From assembly GCA_030386875.1 (NCBI GenBank), contig CM059576.1, forward strand, positions 12,776,058-12,840,057: DNA of 64,000 nt, read 5' to 3'. The notes beneath the pieces were generated by a model. The model was not told the DNA's origin. It did not search any database and saw only the letters and a program-made list of their open reading frames with translations. A program made the translations under genes and the position numbers. Shown one piece after another: positions 49,456-60,600 of the stretch. The DNA comes from Morinoia aosen (lineage: Eukaryota; Arthropoda; Malacostraca; Amphipoda; Talitridae). The number at the start of each line of letters is the position of its first letter. Within the stretch, counting starts at the first letter, position 1.

Positions 49456-51180
49456 GGTAGTATTGGTGGTAAATGTTGAGGTAGTTGTGATATATGGCAA
49501 AATCCCTGTGTAAAACACCTGTAAAATACAATATAGGCTGTAAAAATAATGTAAAACGAACTTTTCGTTCAGTTGTTAGGGTAAATTTTGTAGGGTTAGG
49601 GGAAATTAGCCTTGCAGACAGCGAGAAGCAGACTACAGTGAAATGAATAACCTATAAAAAATAATTCTACCTAATTATAGATCTGTTCAATATTAGAAGC
49701 TAATTGAAAACATGAGATTTGGGGAATCAAATATTATCTTTGCTTTATATGTTAGTGTGTAGCAGTACCGTAAGGTGGAAATACATGTATAGGGATGAAA
49801 TTCGAAATAAATTTGTTACCCTTCAATTTGAAAGAGATGAATTGACGACAAATGTTTTGTTTAGAATATTTGATGAAAAAAGTAAATACTTCGATGTTGA
49901 ATAAATTATTCGCGTCAAATTTGTCATTTTTTGTCACATTTTTCAAATTATTTTTCAAAAAATCATGAAAATAATATTATTTATAAAGATATAAATTAAC
50001 TTTTACCCTACAAACGAATAAATCTTATGCAGAATTGGACCGAATGTTTCATCGTAGTTGATCCGTTAATGAAAATTTTGCAGCCTTCGGGCTAATAGTA
50101 ACCTAAATAGAGTACAGTATCACTACAGTGCCTTCGAAATTATCATGTCAGACTAGTTCTAATATGAGTATTGGCTTCCGTGTTAAGTATTGGATAATGT
50201 TATCTTGTTTACTATTTAGTATAAGAATATCGGTCTGATATTGTCAATGAGTTCAGCCAGCATTGGCCACAGATTGAGTATTCGGTGCTGGGTTTAATGA
50301 TATTATCATTCATAAATAATAATATTCGAATAGTAACCATACAAAATAGTTAAATTATTATTACAAAAATCAAAAGAAAGAAAATGATATCCCAGAATAT
50401 TCGAAGAATTTTTAGCACTTTTCACACCAGAATACTTACCTGACGTCGACTATATAATGTCCGAGCAGCTCTATTTATTTTATTGTTCCAGTCACAAATC
50501 CAATAATAATTCCAATCACAAAACCATTCACAAATCCATCAATAAAATCAGCACCCAATTTCACTCATGAATAGCATAATACACATTAATCTGTGGCCAA
50601 TATTGGCTGAACTAATATCCAATGTCACATCGATATTGCACCTTTGAAAAAAATATCCAATACTAGACGCGGGAGCAATACTCAGTAAGTGTATGCAATA
50701 CTTGACACAGGAGGCAATACTCAGTTAGTGTATCCAATACTGGACACGGGAGCCAATACTCAGTAAGTGTTTCCAATACTGGACACGGGAGCCAATACTC
50801 AGTAAGTGTTTCCAATACTGGACACAGGAGCCAATACTCAGTAAGTGTTTCCAATACTGGACACGGGAGCCAATACTCAGTTAGTGTATCCAATACTGGA
50901 CAGGGTTGCCAATACCCAGTAAGTGTATCCAATACTGGACACGGGAGCCAATACTCAGTTAGTGTATCCAATACTGGACACGGTTGCCAATACCCAGTAA
51001 GTGTATCCAATACTGGACACGGTTGCCAATACCCAGTAAGTGTATCCAATACTGGACACGGGAGCCAATACTCAGAATTTGACTGGTCTCACAATAACAT
51101 TCCGGACAGTACTTCCCGTATTTCTTCCAGTTTTGGTTTTCTTAGCCTGTGGGCTGCATAAATGATATATTTTAACCATG
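49456..51180. repeat. Foldback-like family D, copy C, with 39-bp array
   Basis: Left arm has GCAGCCTTCGGGCTAATAG (50090) and the right arm has TTAGCC...GGGCTGC (51143) inverted. Inner arms (AGTTCAGCCAGCATTGGCCA near 50250, TGGCCAATATTGGCTGAACT near 50598) are also inverted. Outer sequence matches copies A and B. Confidence 0.72.
50655..51078 (-). repeat. 39-bp minisatellite, about 11 copies
   Basis: Unit (minus) GATACACTTACTGAGTATTG plus GCTCCCGTGTCCAGTATTG. Same core as the 41-bp array at 33570-34085 but in the opposite orientation. Confidence 0.92.
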
Positions 51181-52024
51181 ATGGACAGACTAAGACAGTT
51201 CAGGGCTGCCAATGAGACTTTTACAAAAACCCAAGATCATGGGTCTAAAAAACCCAAGATCTAAAATTAAAACCCAAGATTACCAAAATACAAAAAATAC
51301 ACGATATTTAAAGTGTTTTTTTCTTTCTGCGCGGACATATTGCAATCATAGGTGGAAAAACATACAAAAGTGATTATTACGAAGGACAAAATGTCAAAAA
51401 CTCCCAACTAAAGCAGGTTTTTGCTATTTTAGCAATAAAAACTACAAGCATATTACTGTTAGAAAAAATACCCGTAGTTTCAAGCTCTTAAGCATTAACC
51501 AATGTTTCTACGTTATTGGAACACACGAGCTCGATGCGTCGACGTTAATGGAGGCCATTTAATTTCAACACCCGTAATAAGACTATTTTGTTGAATAAAA
51601 GTTGAGCATTAATTTATGGCTTGTTATTAATATCTTATAATACTTCTGAAGTTCCTAACAAATTGTAAAAATGAGGCTTCTATAAATTTAATGAAATAAC
51701 TACTGTGGATGACTTGGCATAAATTTTCAACCGAAAATTAAATTGCAGACTTTTTTCTCGACTGTACAATGCTTGCTGGCTTTATTGCAAAAATAACAAA
51801 AACTGCCATAATGGTGTCGGAATTTTAGAGAGTAAAGATAACATTGGCGCCTATGTAGTATCCTGCTTTAAGTTTTAAAGTTTCTTCAAGTCATTTGAAC
51901 GCAAAAAGTAAGGAGTTTTTGGCAAATTATCATTCGTGAAAATCGATTTATTTTGTGTTTTCTTCAATAAGTTGAAATATGTTCGCACAAAAACACCTTG
52001 TATGGTACAAAAAATAGATATACT

Positions 52025-52219
52025 CACGTATAATTATAATTACATGTATCATCAAATGTAGATTAAGTAACATTAAGAGTACATTGCCCTCAATCACTTA
52101 TTTCGACTAGTGACATGGGTATTACAATACTCATGTGTGTGTATCATCTAAGTGCATTAATTTTAAGATATTTTAAACCCCAATGATGGTACTTTTGTAC
52201 CATCTCTATTGGAAATAAA
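52025..52219 (+). mobile_element. Short truncated LINE 3' end
   Basis: About 195 bp matching the end of the LINE 3' UTR, from TACATGTATCATCAAATG to GGAAATAAAC, including the perfect stem-loop. Confidence 0.75.
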
Positions 52220-52269
52220 CTGTGTTTCTTTTTTCTCTATTTTACGTTTGCGAAATTAATATTTATTTT

Positions 52270-52740
52270 ATCAAAAACTGTACCATCTAGAATTACCTAG
52301 GTAAGTTTCGTTCGCTTCATCGACAGATTTTCGGCGATTTTACTATCAGGCAATGCAAGCTCACAGACCTCAATGTTAGCAAAGGGTAGATTATGTGCTA
52401 CGAAATAGACTGCAACCTTATCTCACTCTTCGCTGTTTGTTGGCTTTCAGTTGTTCTCTTTTTTAAGATATTGAGTGATACTCGTGCTTCCTTTAGTAAC
52501 AGCAAATTTTTTCATGACTAAAAGAAACTTTATATTTCAACGACCTAGACTCATTTTTATTTTTTGGTGTCACTTTGCATGCCTTGCGACAGGTAACTGA
52601 GTCTTCGTCGTTGCAGTCATGCTCAAACCACTTGTTTTTCATTCCGTTTCACTGGCCCATTCTTCCTTGAAGCACAGAGCATTCCATTTGCTCTTCTTTG
52701 CTAGCATCATTTCCTCAGTCACTTTTTTAATTTGAATGAA
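52270..52740 (-). pseudogene. hAT transposase N-terminal remnant
   Basis: Minus frames contain WFEHDCNDEDSVTCRKACK (BED-finger-like cysteine pair), then AVYFVAHNLPFANIEVC and LPDSKIAENLSMKRTKLT, a pattern known from insect hAT-like proteins. Stops and at least two shifts separate the pieces. The catalytic core is absent. Confidence 0.5.
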
Positions 52741-53184
52741 CAGAGTCCATTATAAGATAATCCCTTAAAATTTGAGTTTAATCGAAAAATGCAGATCTTC
52801 AAATCAAACCACCGACGAAAATCACATAGAAAATGCAATAACGCGACTGGCACACGCCACACACACTCTAATCAGTTTTTTGACACAGTGGCGCGCGCTC
52901 AGCAGATAGTGATTTGTGACAGGTCACGGTTATGGTACGAGTTCATACGCTAAGTGCTCTTACAGGTTGTGACAGGCATGCAACGCATTTATATAAACCT
53001 TTAAGCGCAATAAAAGAAGGTATTTGTACGTAATAATATGACTGAGAATTTTCTGTGTACCATGATTGAAGTATGAGGCTCAAAACCCAAGATTATCAAC
53101 ATATTCAAAAACAAAACCCAAGAACCCATGGTACATCGCAAAAACCCAAGATCTTGGGTTAAAACCCAAGCATTGGCAGCCCTG

Positions 53185-54023
53185 AGTCGCAAATAGGAGC
53201 GAACTCAGCGAAGTCTGCAAAGAGGCGGTCACATGGGAAATTACAACTTTCATGCAATGCTCGACCTAAATATACTACTACGACAAGTTGAGCTATACGG
53301 TCACCATCACATATATATACATATCATCACATACCACCAATAGCTAAACCCTTCAGACTGCAAAAAGTTAAAAAATAATTAAAAGAAAAAATATTCCCAG
53401 GCGTCGTAAAATTTTGTTTTCAAACAACGTGTATGATTCACAAGAAATGATAAATTTACAAAAATGTTATGAAGTATTGAATTTTCAACATGAATATGAG
53501 CTCAATGGTCAATACTTGAACTTAAATGCGACAACTATTATTTTTAATTCATATTGAAGCAAATTTTACGGAGGGCAACTGAACAAAAGGTTCATCGGTG
53601 ACTCCAGTATTTCTAAAAAGTGTTTGCTCTTTTCCAAATGTGTTCTCACGGAATGGAACAAGCTTTACGTTGCCTCATGTGACAGATATCTGTGATTTAG
53701 AAACATCACAAATTCATTTCTTGAATGCTCCCCTGAAGTAAATGAACCCGTTGGTTCTTTCCTTCTGGTTTCCTTTATGCGTTTAGATGTTTGAAATGAG
53801 GCGATAGTTTGTTTTTTGGTGGAATTTTGTCAATTTGAATTTGAAAACAGTCTTTGTTTTATGAACAAAATATTACCGATTGGTTAGTATTTGAATATTG
53901 TCTTAATAATTGCATTAATAAGGAAAAATTCCTAAATTTTCCCATTCTTCCTATTTCCTATTTCAGATGTCGGTGTCAAAATTCCAAACTGATTTCCACA
54001 TCGTCATGGAATTTATCAATAAT
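53185..54023. other. AT-rich DNA, no gene seen
   Basis: Only short domain-free ORFs. Confidence 0.45.
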
Positions 54024-54112
54024 TGATCGTCATTCCTGAATTGCCGGAGGAATTCTCCAGCCGTCATTTGGCATTCGTGTTCATTGAACTTTGCAACAGG
54101 AGCGTCAGTTTG
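54024..54112 (+). repeat. Dispersed repeat, copy 2 (partner at 14361-14448)
   Basis: Shares GCCGTCATTTGGCATTC and TTCATTGAACTTTGCAACAG with copy 1. Confidence 0.6.
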
Positions 54113-54549
54113 GTGGGCTGCTGGTGTGGTTGATCAATTTTGTCTTCATAGTGTTGATCTTGTGCTCGTAATATTTCTGTGTTACTAATTATGAAGCCGT
54201 CTTCATTTCTGGTCATCAAATCACGATTACATTGATGTTGTTGCTTACTTATGCCAAATGATCACGCAATTTTGATTCTGCAGGTATTGGTGATAATCGT
54301 ACATATTCTGTGTATGTTGATATTGCAGATTTATTGAGTGGTAATATGAATCTTGAATTTTGTAATGTTAATACTCAAGATGTATCTCACTATGCAAATC
54401 TTCATTTATACTGCATAAATTTAAAATGCATATAATAGCTCACAATATCATTTTTTTCAAGTGAATAATTGGAACAGGACACGTGACACGCACAGGACAC
54501 ACCACAAATCAGTTTCTCAAGTATTGAGCCAATATCCTCGTTAAATTGT

Positions 54550-54790
54550 GAGGTGCAAATTTGCACTTGCGGTTGCGAGTGAACTTCATTACCGGAAGCC
54601 AAGGCCGCTCCTGCGCCCGTCCCGCTGCCTCTGATCTTCGTCTCGCTCTGTCTTGCTTGACCCCGCGCCGTGCAGCATCTCCGACCGACGCTTCCCAGTA
54701 CATATGTTCAAGTCACTTCTCGCCTTTATTTCGCTCACAACGCCGTACTTTTGCTGTACAATTTGGAGTTTCAACAAGTTTCGATACGTT
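54550..54790. other. GC-richer patch of unknown nature
   Basis: CGCTCCTGCGCCCGTCCCGC-type sequence with short ORFs on both strands, none with a domain. It might be an exon or an element end; no support either way. Confidence 0.3.
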
Positions 54791-54866
54791 GACCGATGTC
54801 CATGAATTAATCATTTTACATTAGTCATCCATTGAATCATTCGTTCGACGCTGTTCACGAATGTTA

Positions 54867-55457
54867 TCAGTTTTTTGAGTACGGATTCAGAAGAAATGCC
54901 AACAGGGACTTGAGAAATTTTAGATCTTCTAATATACATATAAGATGGCGGAAGCCTAAAAGAATTAAGGACTGAGATACAGAGTCGGGGATGTTTCGTG
55001 CTGGCACAAGTGAGAGTCCTCGTTCAGGGATAAGTCCGTTTTGTGAGCCGACTGATGGCAGGTCGTCTCTATGAGGATAAGCACCGTAAGCTTCTCGAGC
55101 GATTACTGCAGGAGTGTTCGTCGAGTGGGCCAAATGTGAGATATATATTGTCCTTACATCGCACACTAGTCTCCACAAATCGCCGTAAGTGAGAAGTTTA
55201 GGAACTCTTGGCAAAATCGGCTCGTGCCGGAGAATCATCGTCACGGTATACATCGTGTTCTGTGTACCGTGATCATCGTTCAGGTCTGTATAGTCAACGC
55301 AATACAATATCACGGCGGTGCAGCACCCAACATCTGGCAACGCTGCTGTGCTGCCAGATGTGGCGTACTCGAGTTTCAGTGAAAAAAACGTATCACTACA
55401 AATTTTTAGGCAAAAAACACTCGTGTGGTGGCAATTCGACTGAATACTTTCACTCAC
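54867..55457 (-). CDS. Hypothetical 196-residue ORF
   Basis: Longest non-repeat, non-transposon ORF in this part. No domain, signal peptide or repeat recognised; composition is ordinary. A perfect 10-bp inverted repeat (ACATCTGGCA / TGCCAGATGT, 55330-55361) lies within it. Chance openness is a real possibility. Confidence 0.2.
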   Translation of the reverse strand: MSESIQSNCHHTSVFCLKICSDTFFSLKLEYATSGSTAALPDVGCCTAVILYCVDYTDLNDDHGTQNTMYTVTMILRHEPILPRVPKLLTYGDLWRLVCDVRTIYISHLAHSTNTPAVIAREAYGAYPHRDDLPSVGSQNGLIPERGLSLVPARNIPDSVSQSLILLGFRHLICILEDLKFLKSLLAFLLNPYSKN

Positions 55458-55864
55458 TTCTGTACATTTAATAGTGGAAGAACCTTATCAACAATGCATT
55501 GACAATAATAACAACAACAGCACAATAAAAAAAATGGCAGTACAATAATAATAATGACCTCGCAATAACAATAATTGCAATGCAATAACAATAAATACAA
55601 TTCCATAACAATGACATAACACTAAAATTTAATACACCCGAGGCAATGACGGCGCAGTGCTCACCATGACCTGGTGTGGCGGCACCATGACCTTATATGA
55701 TATATGTCACCCTTATAGAACATTCATGTTTCTTTCTCCTTCATGTCCAAAAATGCTCTTGGTAGGCTAGTGTAGTGCAAATTATCGTATCATCTCTCAC
55801 GCTCTAGAGTATATTATAACAAACGCACCTAAGCCTCGCGTACTTCTGGAAATATTCTGTACTT
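55458..55864. other. AAT/AAC-rich simple sequence and spacer
   Basis: 55490-55625 is rich in AATAATAAC and ACAACAG tracts (degenerate microsatellite). The rest shows nothing. Confidence 0.6.
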
Positions 55865-57335
55865 GGGAACCGTTGTAGAACAATCGTTTTCATATTCCTC
55901 TCTAAGCTAAACTGTTTTGTGCCAATATATTTAGTACAGAAATTTTATAAAATTCAATCCATAATGAAAGATATTTTCTCCGATTCCCTCGATTGGAATG
56001 CTAGTTTATACTGATTAGTCTACGCTGATATTTGCGCACATGCTTGCTTGTGTATATGTGTACTTGTGCACGCCAAGCGTACGTAGATAGGTGAACGTGT
56101 CACTACGTAATACTTCATTTTCACTTGATTATTGTATAGCATGTATAATGTATATATATATATAAATATGTTTGTTGCGCGATCACCCACATATGATAAA
56201 GAAGGCGCTTATCAACCAATGATCTGTTCGATACAATATTTAATTAAACATCGTACTATATTTAATTAGAAATTGTAAGCAGCAACACATACTGAAAGAG
56301 TTGTCGCGAATTTCCTTTGTTCATTGTCCGATATTTCAGAACATCGCACAGCATTTTTATAGGACGCGTATGTATAGTGATTGCCTCGATGCATAGGTAT
56401 GAATTTGTGTATGTTTATGTGTTAGGTGTGTGCGAGTAGGTATGTATGTGCATGTATTTGTGTATATATTTACATGAACAAATGCACATATGTGTTTACT
56501 AAACTGACAACTAGCATTTTAACCAGATATAATGGTCCTTTTTCTGTTCACTCTCAACTTGTATCATTGCCTAACTCGTCATCTCTTTATTATTGTAAAG
56601 CGTTCACGTAAAGAACTATACATTTGTTGTGTAATCATTCATTTATATTTAAATAAAATGCTCATCATCCAATGACCGTTATGCTAAAATTGTTGAATTA
56701 GAAATACAAAACTTGTATTTTTAGTGGTCCTCATGCTTATATATATGAATAAATATATTCTTTCATGCTTCCTTGAAATGACATTTTTGAACATCTGCCG
56801 AAACGAGCAATTCTGATATTATTTCCTGGCGTCAAGAATTGAGAAGTTTTATGGCATGTGTATGTAAACTGTCAAAAGTGTTTTCACCCCACAACGAAAA
56901 TGCGTCGTCCATGATATTGTGTTTTCTCTTATAGTTATCATTACATGTATCATCAAATGTAGATTAAGCAAGATTAGGAGTAATAATAATGAAGGCATCT
57001 ACGGATGCTTTATTTCAAATCAAGCCTGATCCATATCACCTAGTACATTGGATTTTCAAATGCCTTATAACTAACGCCAGGACGCCATGACGCTTTCCCC
57101 CGGTCAAGATCGGTACCCATTTCAGACACCTGGGTAGAGTGGGGTATTGTGCTTGGAATTTTTCTCCTATACCCAACAGAAAAAATCGCCAGGGTACATT
57201 GCCCTCAATCATTTCTTTCCGACTAGTGACATGGGTATTACAATATTCGTGTGAGTGTATCATCTAAGTGAATTAACTTTAAGATATTTTAAAAACCAAT
57301 GATGGTACTTCTGTACCATCTCTATTGGAAATGAA
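55865..57335 (+). mobile_element. 5'-truncated LINE copy split by a SINE
   Basis: Matches LINE 3' UTR 42640-43790 (for example GATTGGAATGCTAGTTTATA and CTGACAACTAGCATTTTA) and ends with the stem-loop and ATTGGAAATGAA. A SINE interrupts it at 56981-57194. Confidence 0.8.
56981..57194 (-). mobile_element. SINE copy 2, 5'-truncated
   Basis: Contains the (ATT)n tail, the TTTATTTCAAATC tail motif (one change) and the body, but stops at GGCGATTTTTTCTG, so the tRNA-like head is absent. Confidence 0.82.
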
Positions 57336-59470
57336 CCGTTTTTCCTTTTTTTCTTTTCATTTTTCATAGATTACGCTTCAGTTTTGTATTCATTCCCAAC
57401 TAATGACAAATGTATACGCATAACTGAGCCAACCATTTGTGTGCCTGTGCGTGACTGCCTGTGTGCCTGTGCGTGACTTCCTGTGTGCCTGTGCGTGGTT
57501 ACCTATTCGCTAATGTAACAACCTGTGGGAAAATCTCCCACATGCTCGTGAGGTGCACTTGTCAGTCGGAACCGTGGCGTGAAGTTGGGCGAGTCGCTTT
57601 GCTTCTTTCTGTTGTTTTCGGTCGTTTGCAGTCAGTGGGAAGTAATGTCGGTGGAGTTTTTCAATTTTTAGTTAGGATTTAAGGTGAGCGCTGGTCTGTT
57701 GCTGCATTGGAGTCGTCCTCCCGGTGGCAACCCTCTAATTTGTCACAATACCTAAGTATCCCTAATTTCTTGCTGCTTCTGTGTTTCAACTATTTTTATG
57801 TTTGCGTGACTGTGGCTGTTATTCAGTTTTTGCTTATTTTTGGGTTCATTTAAATATCTTAAAGGTGTTCAGGGTTTTATACATTGAACTTTAAATATTG
57901 AATTGACGGCATATTGCCGCTACTATTAGAGATTGAGCGTTGCTCAATTCTCATTGAATTTGAATTGAACTAACGGCATCTCGCCGTACTTTTTAGAGAT
58001 TGAGCTTTGCTCATATCTCAGTAAACCTAAATTCCCAAATTCAGCTCCTAATACTTGGATGTGCTTCTTCTACTCATCCTTGAGCTGTTTTATTAAAATT
58101 CGTTTCCTCTGGGCCTATGACTTTCATCAAATTAAAAAACTTTGAACTATTCTTTCTGTCCTTACCTGAACACCTGCCTTTGACTGTTTTTCTCTAAATT
58201 TCCTAACATTCTTCTAAAAGTGGTATAATACTCACCAAGTGTGGCAATAAACTTGGGTGAGTTATTGCAGGTTAATTTGTCGAAATTGATTCTGACTTAT
58301 TTGAATTTGTTAGTTTATGTTTTTGCTCTTTTTGTTCGTTATTTTGGTTGTAACATTCGTTTAACTTGGTTTTGTTTGTCTTCAGTATGATTTCTACGTT
58401 CCGTGCCATTGACACTGGGGGCACTCCACTGGCAGTTTTCTTTCTTTAGTCCAGCGTCTCGTCTTCCTCACCTCTAACGTGCAACTTCACCTAGGCCTTG
58501 CGGGTGCGTGTAGGTGTGTTGTCTATATTGATATTCTGAATTTGTTTTCTGACAATGGTACTTTTGTTTCTGGTCTTGTTCTTTTGTACCCGATCTGAAC
58601 TTACCTTGTTATCGTTTCGCTTCAGGTCGGCATGTGGCCTCTTACTCTGGCTTCACGTTCTGGCAGCAACGTTTCTGTTAAACACCTTGCTCTGCCCTGC
58701 TGAGATGCCGCTCGGTTGCTTGTTCCGAGCCTTGACGTTGCGAAGCATCTTTTCTAGTCTTTGAGCGACTGTCGCACACTATTGCACTTTAAAAACGTTT
58801 GAAACTTTAAAACTGTAATAACTTAGAACTTAAAACCACTTATGAACCATGATGTGTTCACTTCTGAAGGCCTAAAGGTAAAAACTACCTTGTAAGGCTC
58901 CTTAATAAAATATTAAACCTTGTAAGACTATTGTTCCTTGTCGGTTATTAATGAAACTAAAACTGAAAATGAAAATGAAGTTGTGGAATTGTCAGAAGTG
59001 TCAGAAGTATCCAGAAGTTTACAGTCTTCGCTTAAATAAAAACTTGTGACCTAATACAAGGTACCACGTAGGGCTCAGACCCCGGAGGGCTCAGAGGGAG
59101 CTCATCTACATCGGTAGCATAAACTTGTATGAGGCAAACAAACGGAGTGGCAAGTGAATACAGCACCTCGTTAAATAAAGCCATATATAATTCATTTTAT
59201 GATCTAAAATCTCAATTTCATATCGTATATTTCGCGTAAATTTTTTATATTTCCATCACAACTCGACTGAACTTGTGAAAACACCGATAGTCATTAGTAA
59301 TACGTTATGATTCAAATTCTAAATAATTTCAATAATATTTGTGATGTCTGAAGCGTTATTACAGCTCATTAAAGCACAAAACTTTTGTGCATGAAACTGA
59401 AATACGTTGCTGTCCTGATCCTCTGGTCAAATTTTGTGCACAAAAGAGGAATTAAAGCAAGCAAGGGAAA
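57336..59470. other. Moderate-GC region, possible LTR-like DNA, no gene seen
   Basis: Contains a GTGTGCCTGTGCGTGACT triple repeat (57438-57500), a 66-bp duplication with hairpins (57906-58020), pyrimidine-rich tracts and several AATAAA signals near 58906 and 59032. It reads like untranslated or LTR sequence, but no matching second LTR or coding domain was found. Confidence 0.4.
57906..58020 (+). repeat. 66-bp tandem duplication, each with two hairpins
   Basis: Unit 1: CGGCA tat TGCCG and GAGATTGAGC gtt GCTCAATTCTC. Unit 2: CGGC atctc GCCG and GAGATTGAGC ttt GCTCATATCTC. Confidence 0.7.
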
Positions 59471-59737
59471 ACTGTTGCAGTGTGAGGGTGTGTGTGATGC
59501 TTCTTACAATACTAGGGTTCGAGTCCCGGCGCTGGATGGCGATTTTCTCTGTTGGGTATAGGGGATAAATTCTAAGCACAATACCCCACTCTACCCAGGT
59601 GTCTGAAATGGGTACCGGTCTTGACCGGGGGAAAGCGTCATGGCGTCCTGGTGTTAGTTATAAGGCATTTGAAAATCCAATGTACAAGGTGATATGTATC
59701 AGGCTTGATTGGAAATAAAGCATCCGTTGATGCCGGT
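59471..59737 (+). mobile_element. SINE copy 3
   Basis: B-box GGTTCGAGTCC is perfect at 59516-59526. The body and the ATTGGAAATAAA tail motif (59708-59719) match copy 1, followed by GCATCCGTTGATGC. The A-box region is poorly conserved. Confidence 0.85.
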
Positions 59738-60362
59738 TTTTTTCTGAATCTACAACGCTGGAATTGGCAGAGCGTCACCTCCCTCCAGTTGTGTATTTGG
59801 TGTAATTGTGTATTTGGTTTTATGATTGCGTCACACCCACAGCTGGTCCAACAATATTGGTCATACTTTAGCTCCTAGTTATGAATATATATATATTTCA
59901 TGAACGTATTGCATCCACAGCTGGACCACCAATACATTTCTATGAAAAAATTAGTTACGGAACAAATTTTAATAAATATCTTTGTAGGAAATATTTTGAT
60001 GTGCTCAATCATTGAACTAAGAGAGCCAGATTTTTGTTTAGTATCAAAGATTCCTGTATTATAATCGGAAAATAGTTAGCGAACTTCTTGAAAAATTGTT
60101 TTCCATAAGTACGTAGACACTTGAAAAGATTAACGCTACAGGCTAACGTTTTATATAACAATGCACAGATAATAGTTACAATGTTATAATATTCAGTAAA
60201 TTGCATTTGAGCGTGATGTATGGGTTTTAATTACCCCTCTTGAAAATAAAACAGAAAAACAACACCCTCGGTAGGCAGAGGTCAAGCCGTTTATGCCTTG
60301 TTGCGTCGCGGAGGCTTCAGAGCTCGCAAACGTTTCCGTTTTTACGCTGAATTGCCTTTATT
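59738..60362. other. AT-rich DNA, no gene seen
   Basis: No features that I can support. Confidence 0.45.
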
Positions 60363-60600
60363 TTGAGGGCATCACACCGTGAAGCTGGGCATATTTTGTG
60401 GACATCACACCGTCAAGCTGGGCATATTTTGTGGACATCACACCGTCAAGCTGGGCATATTTTGTGGACATCACACCGTGAAGCTGGACATATTTTGTGG
60501 ACATCACACCGTGAAGCTGCGCATATTTTGTGGACATCACACCGTGAAGCTGCGCATATTTTGTGGACACCACACCGTGAAGCTGCGCATATTTTGAGAG
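60363..60600 (+). repeat. 33-bp minisatellite, about 7 copies
   Basis: Unit CATCACACCGTGAAGCTG plus GGCATATTTTGTGGA. All three forward frames and one reverse frame are open through the array, which shows that the ORFs are repeat by-products. Confidence 0.93.

Larger units (their letters stand above)
51201..53184 (-). mobile_element. hAT deletion derivative
   Basis: Terminal inverted repeats CAGGGCTGCCAATG at both ends, with subterminal AACCCAAGATCWTGGGT repeats. CAGGG-type ends are typical of hAT. The 8-bp flanks (AGACAGTT and AGTCGCAA) do not form a good duplication. A degenerate transposase start lies on the minus strand at 52270-52740. A truncated LINE 3' end lies inside. Confidence 0.7.

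Noticed and set aside
50663-51049. 128-codon minus ORF of 13-residue repeats
   Set aside because: Explained by the 39-bp minisatellite unit.
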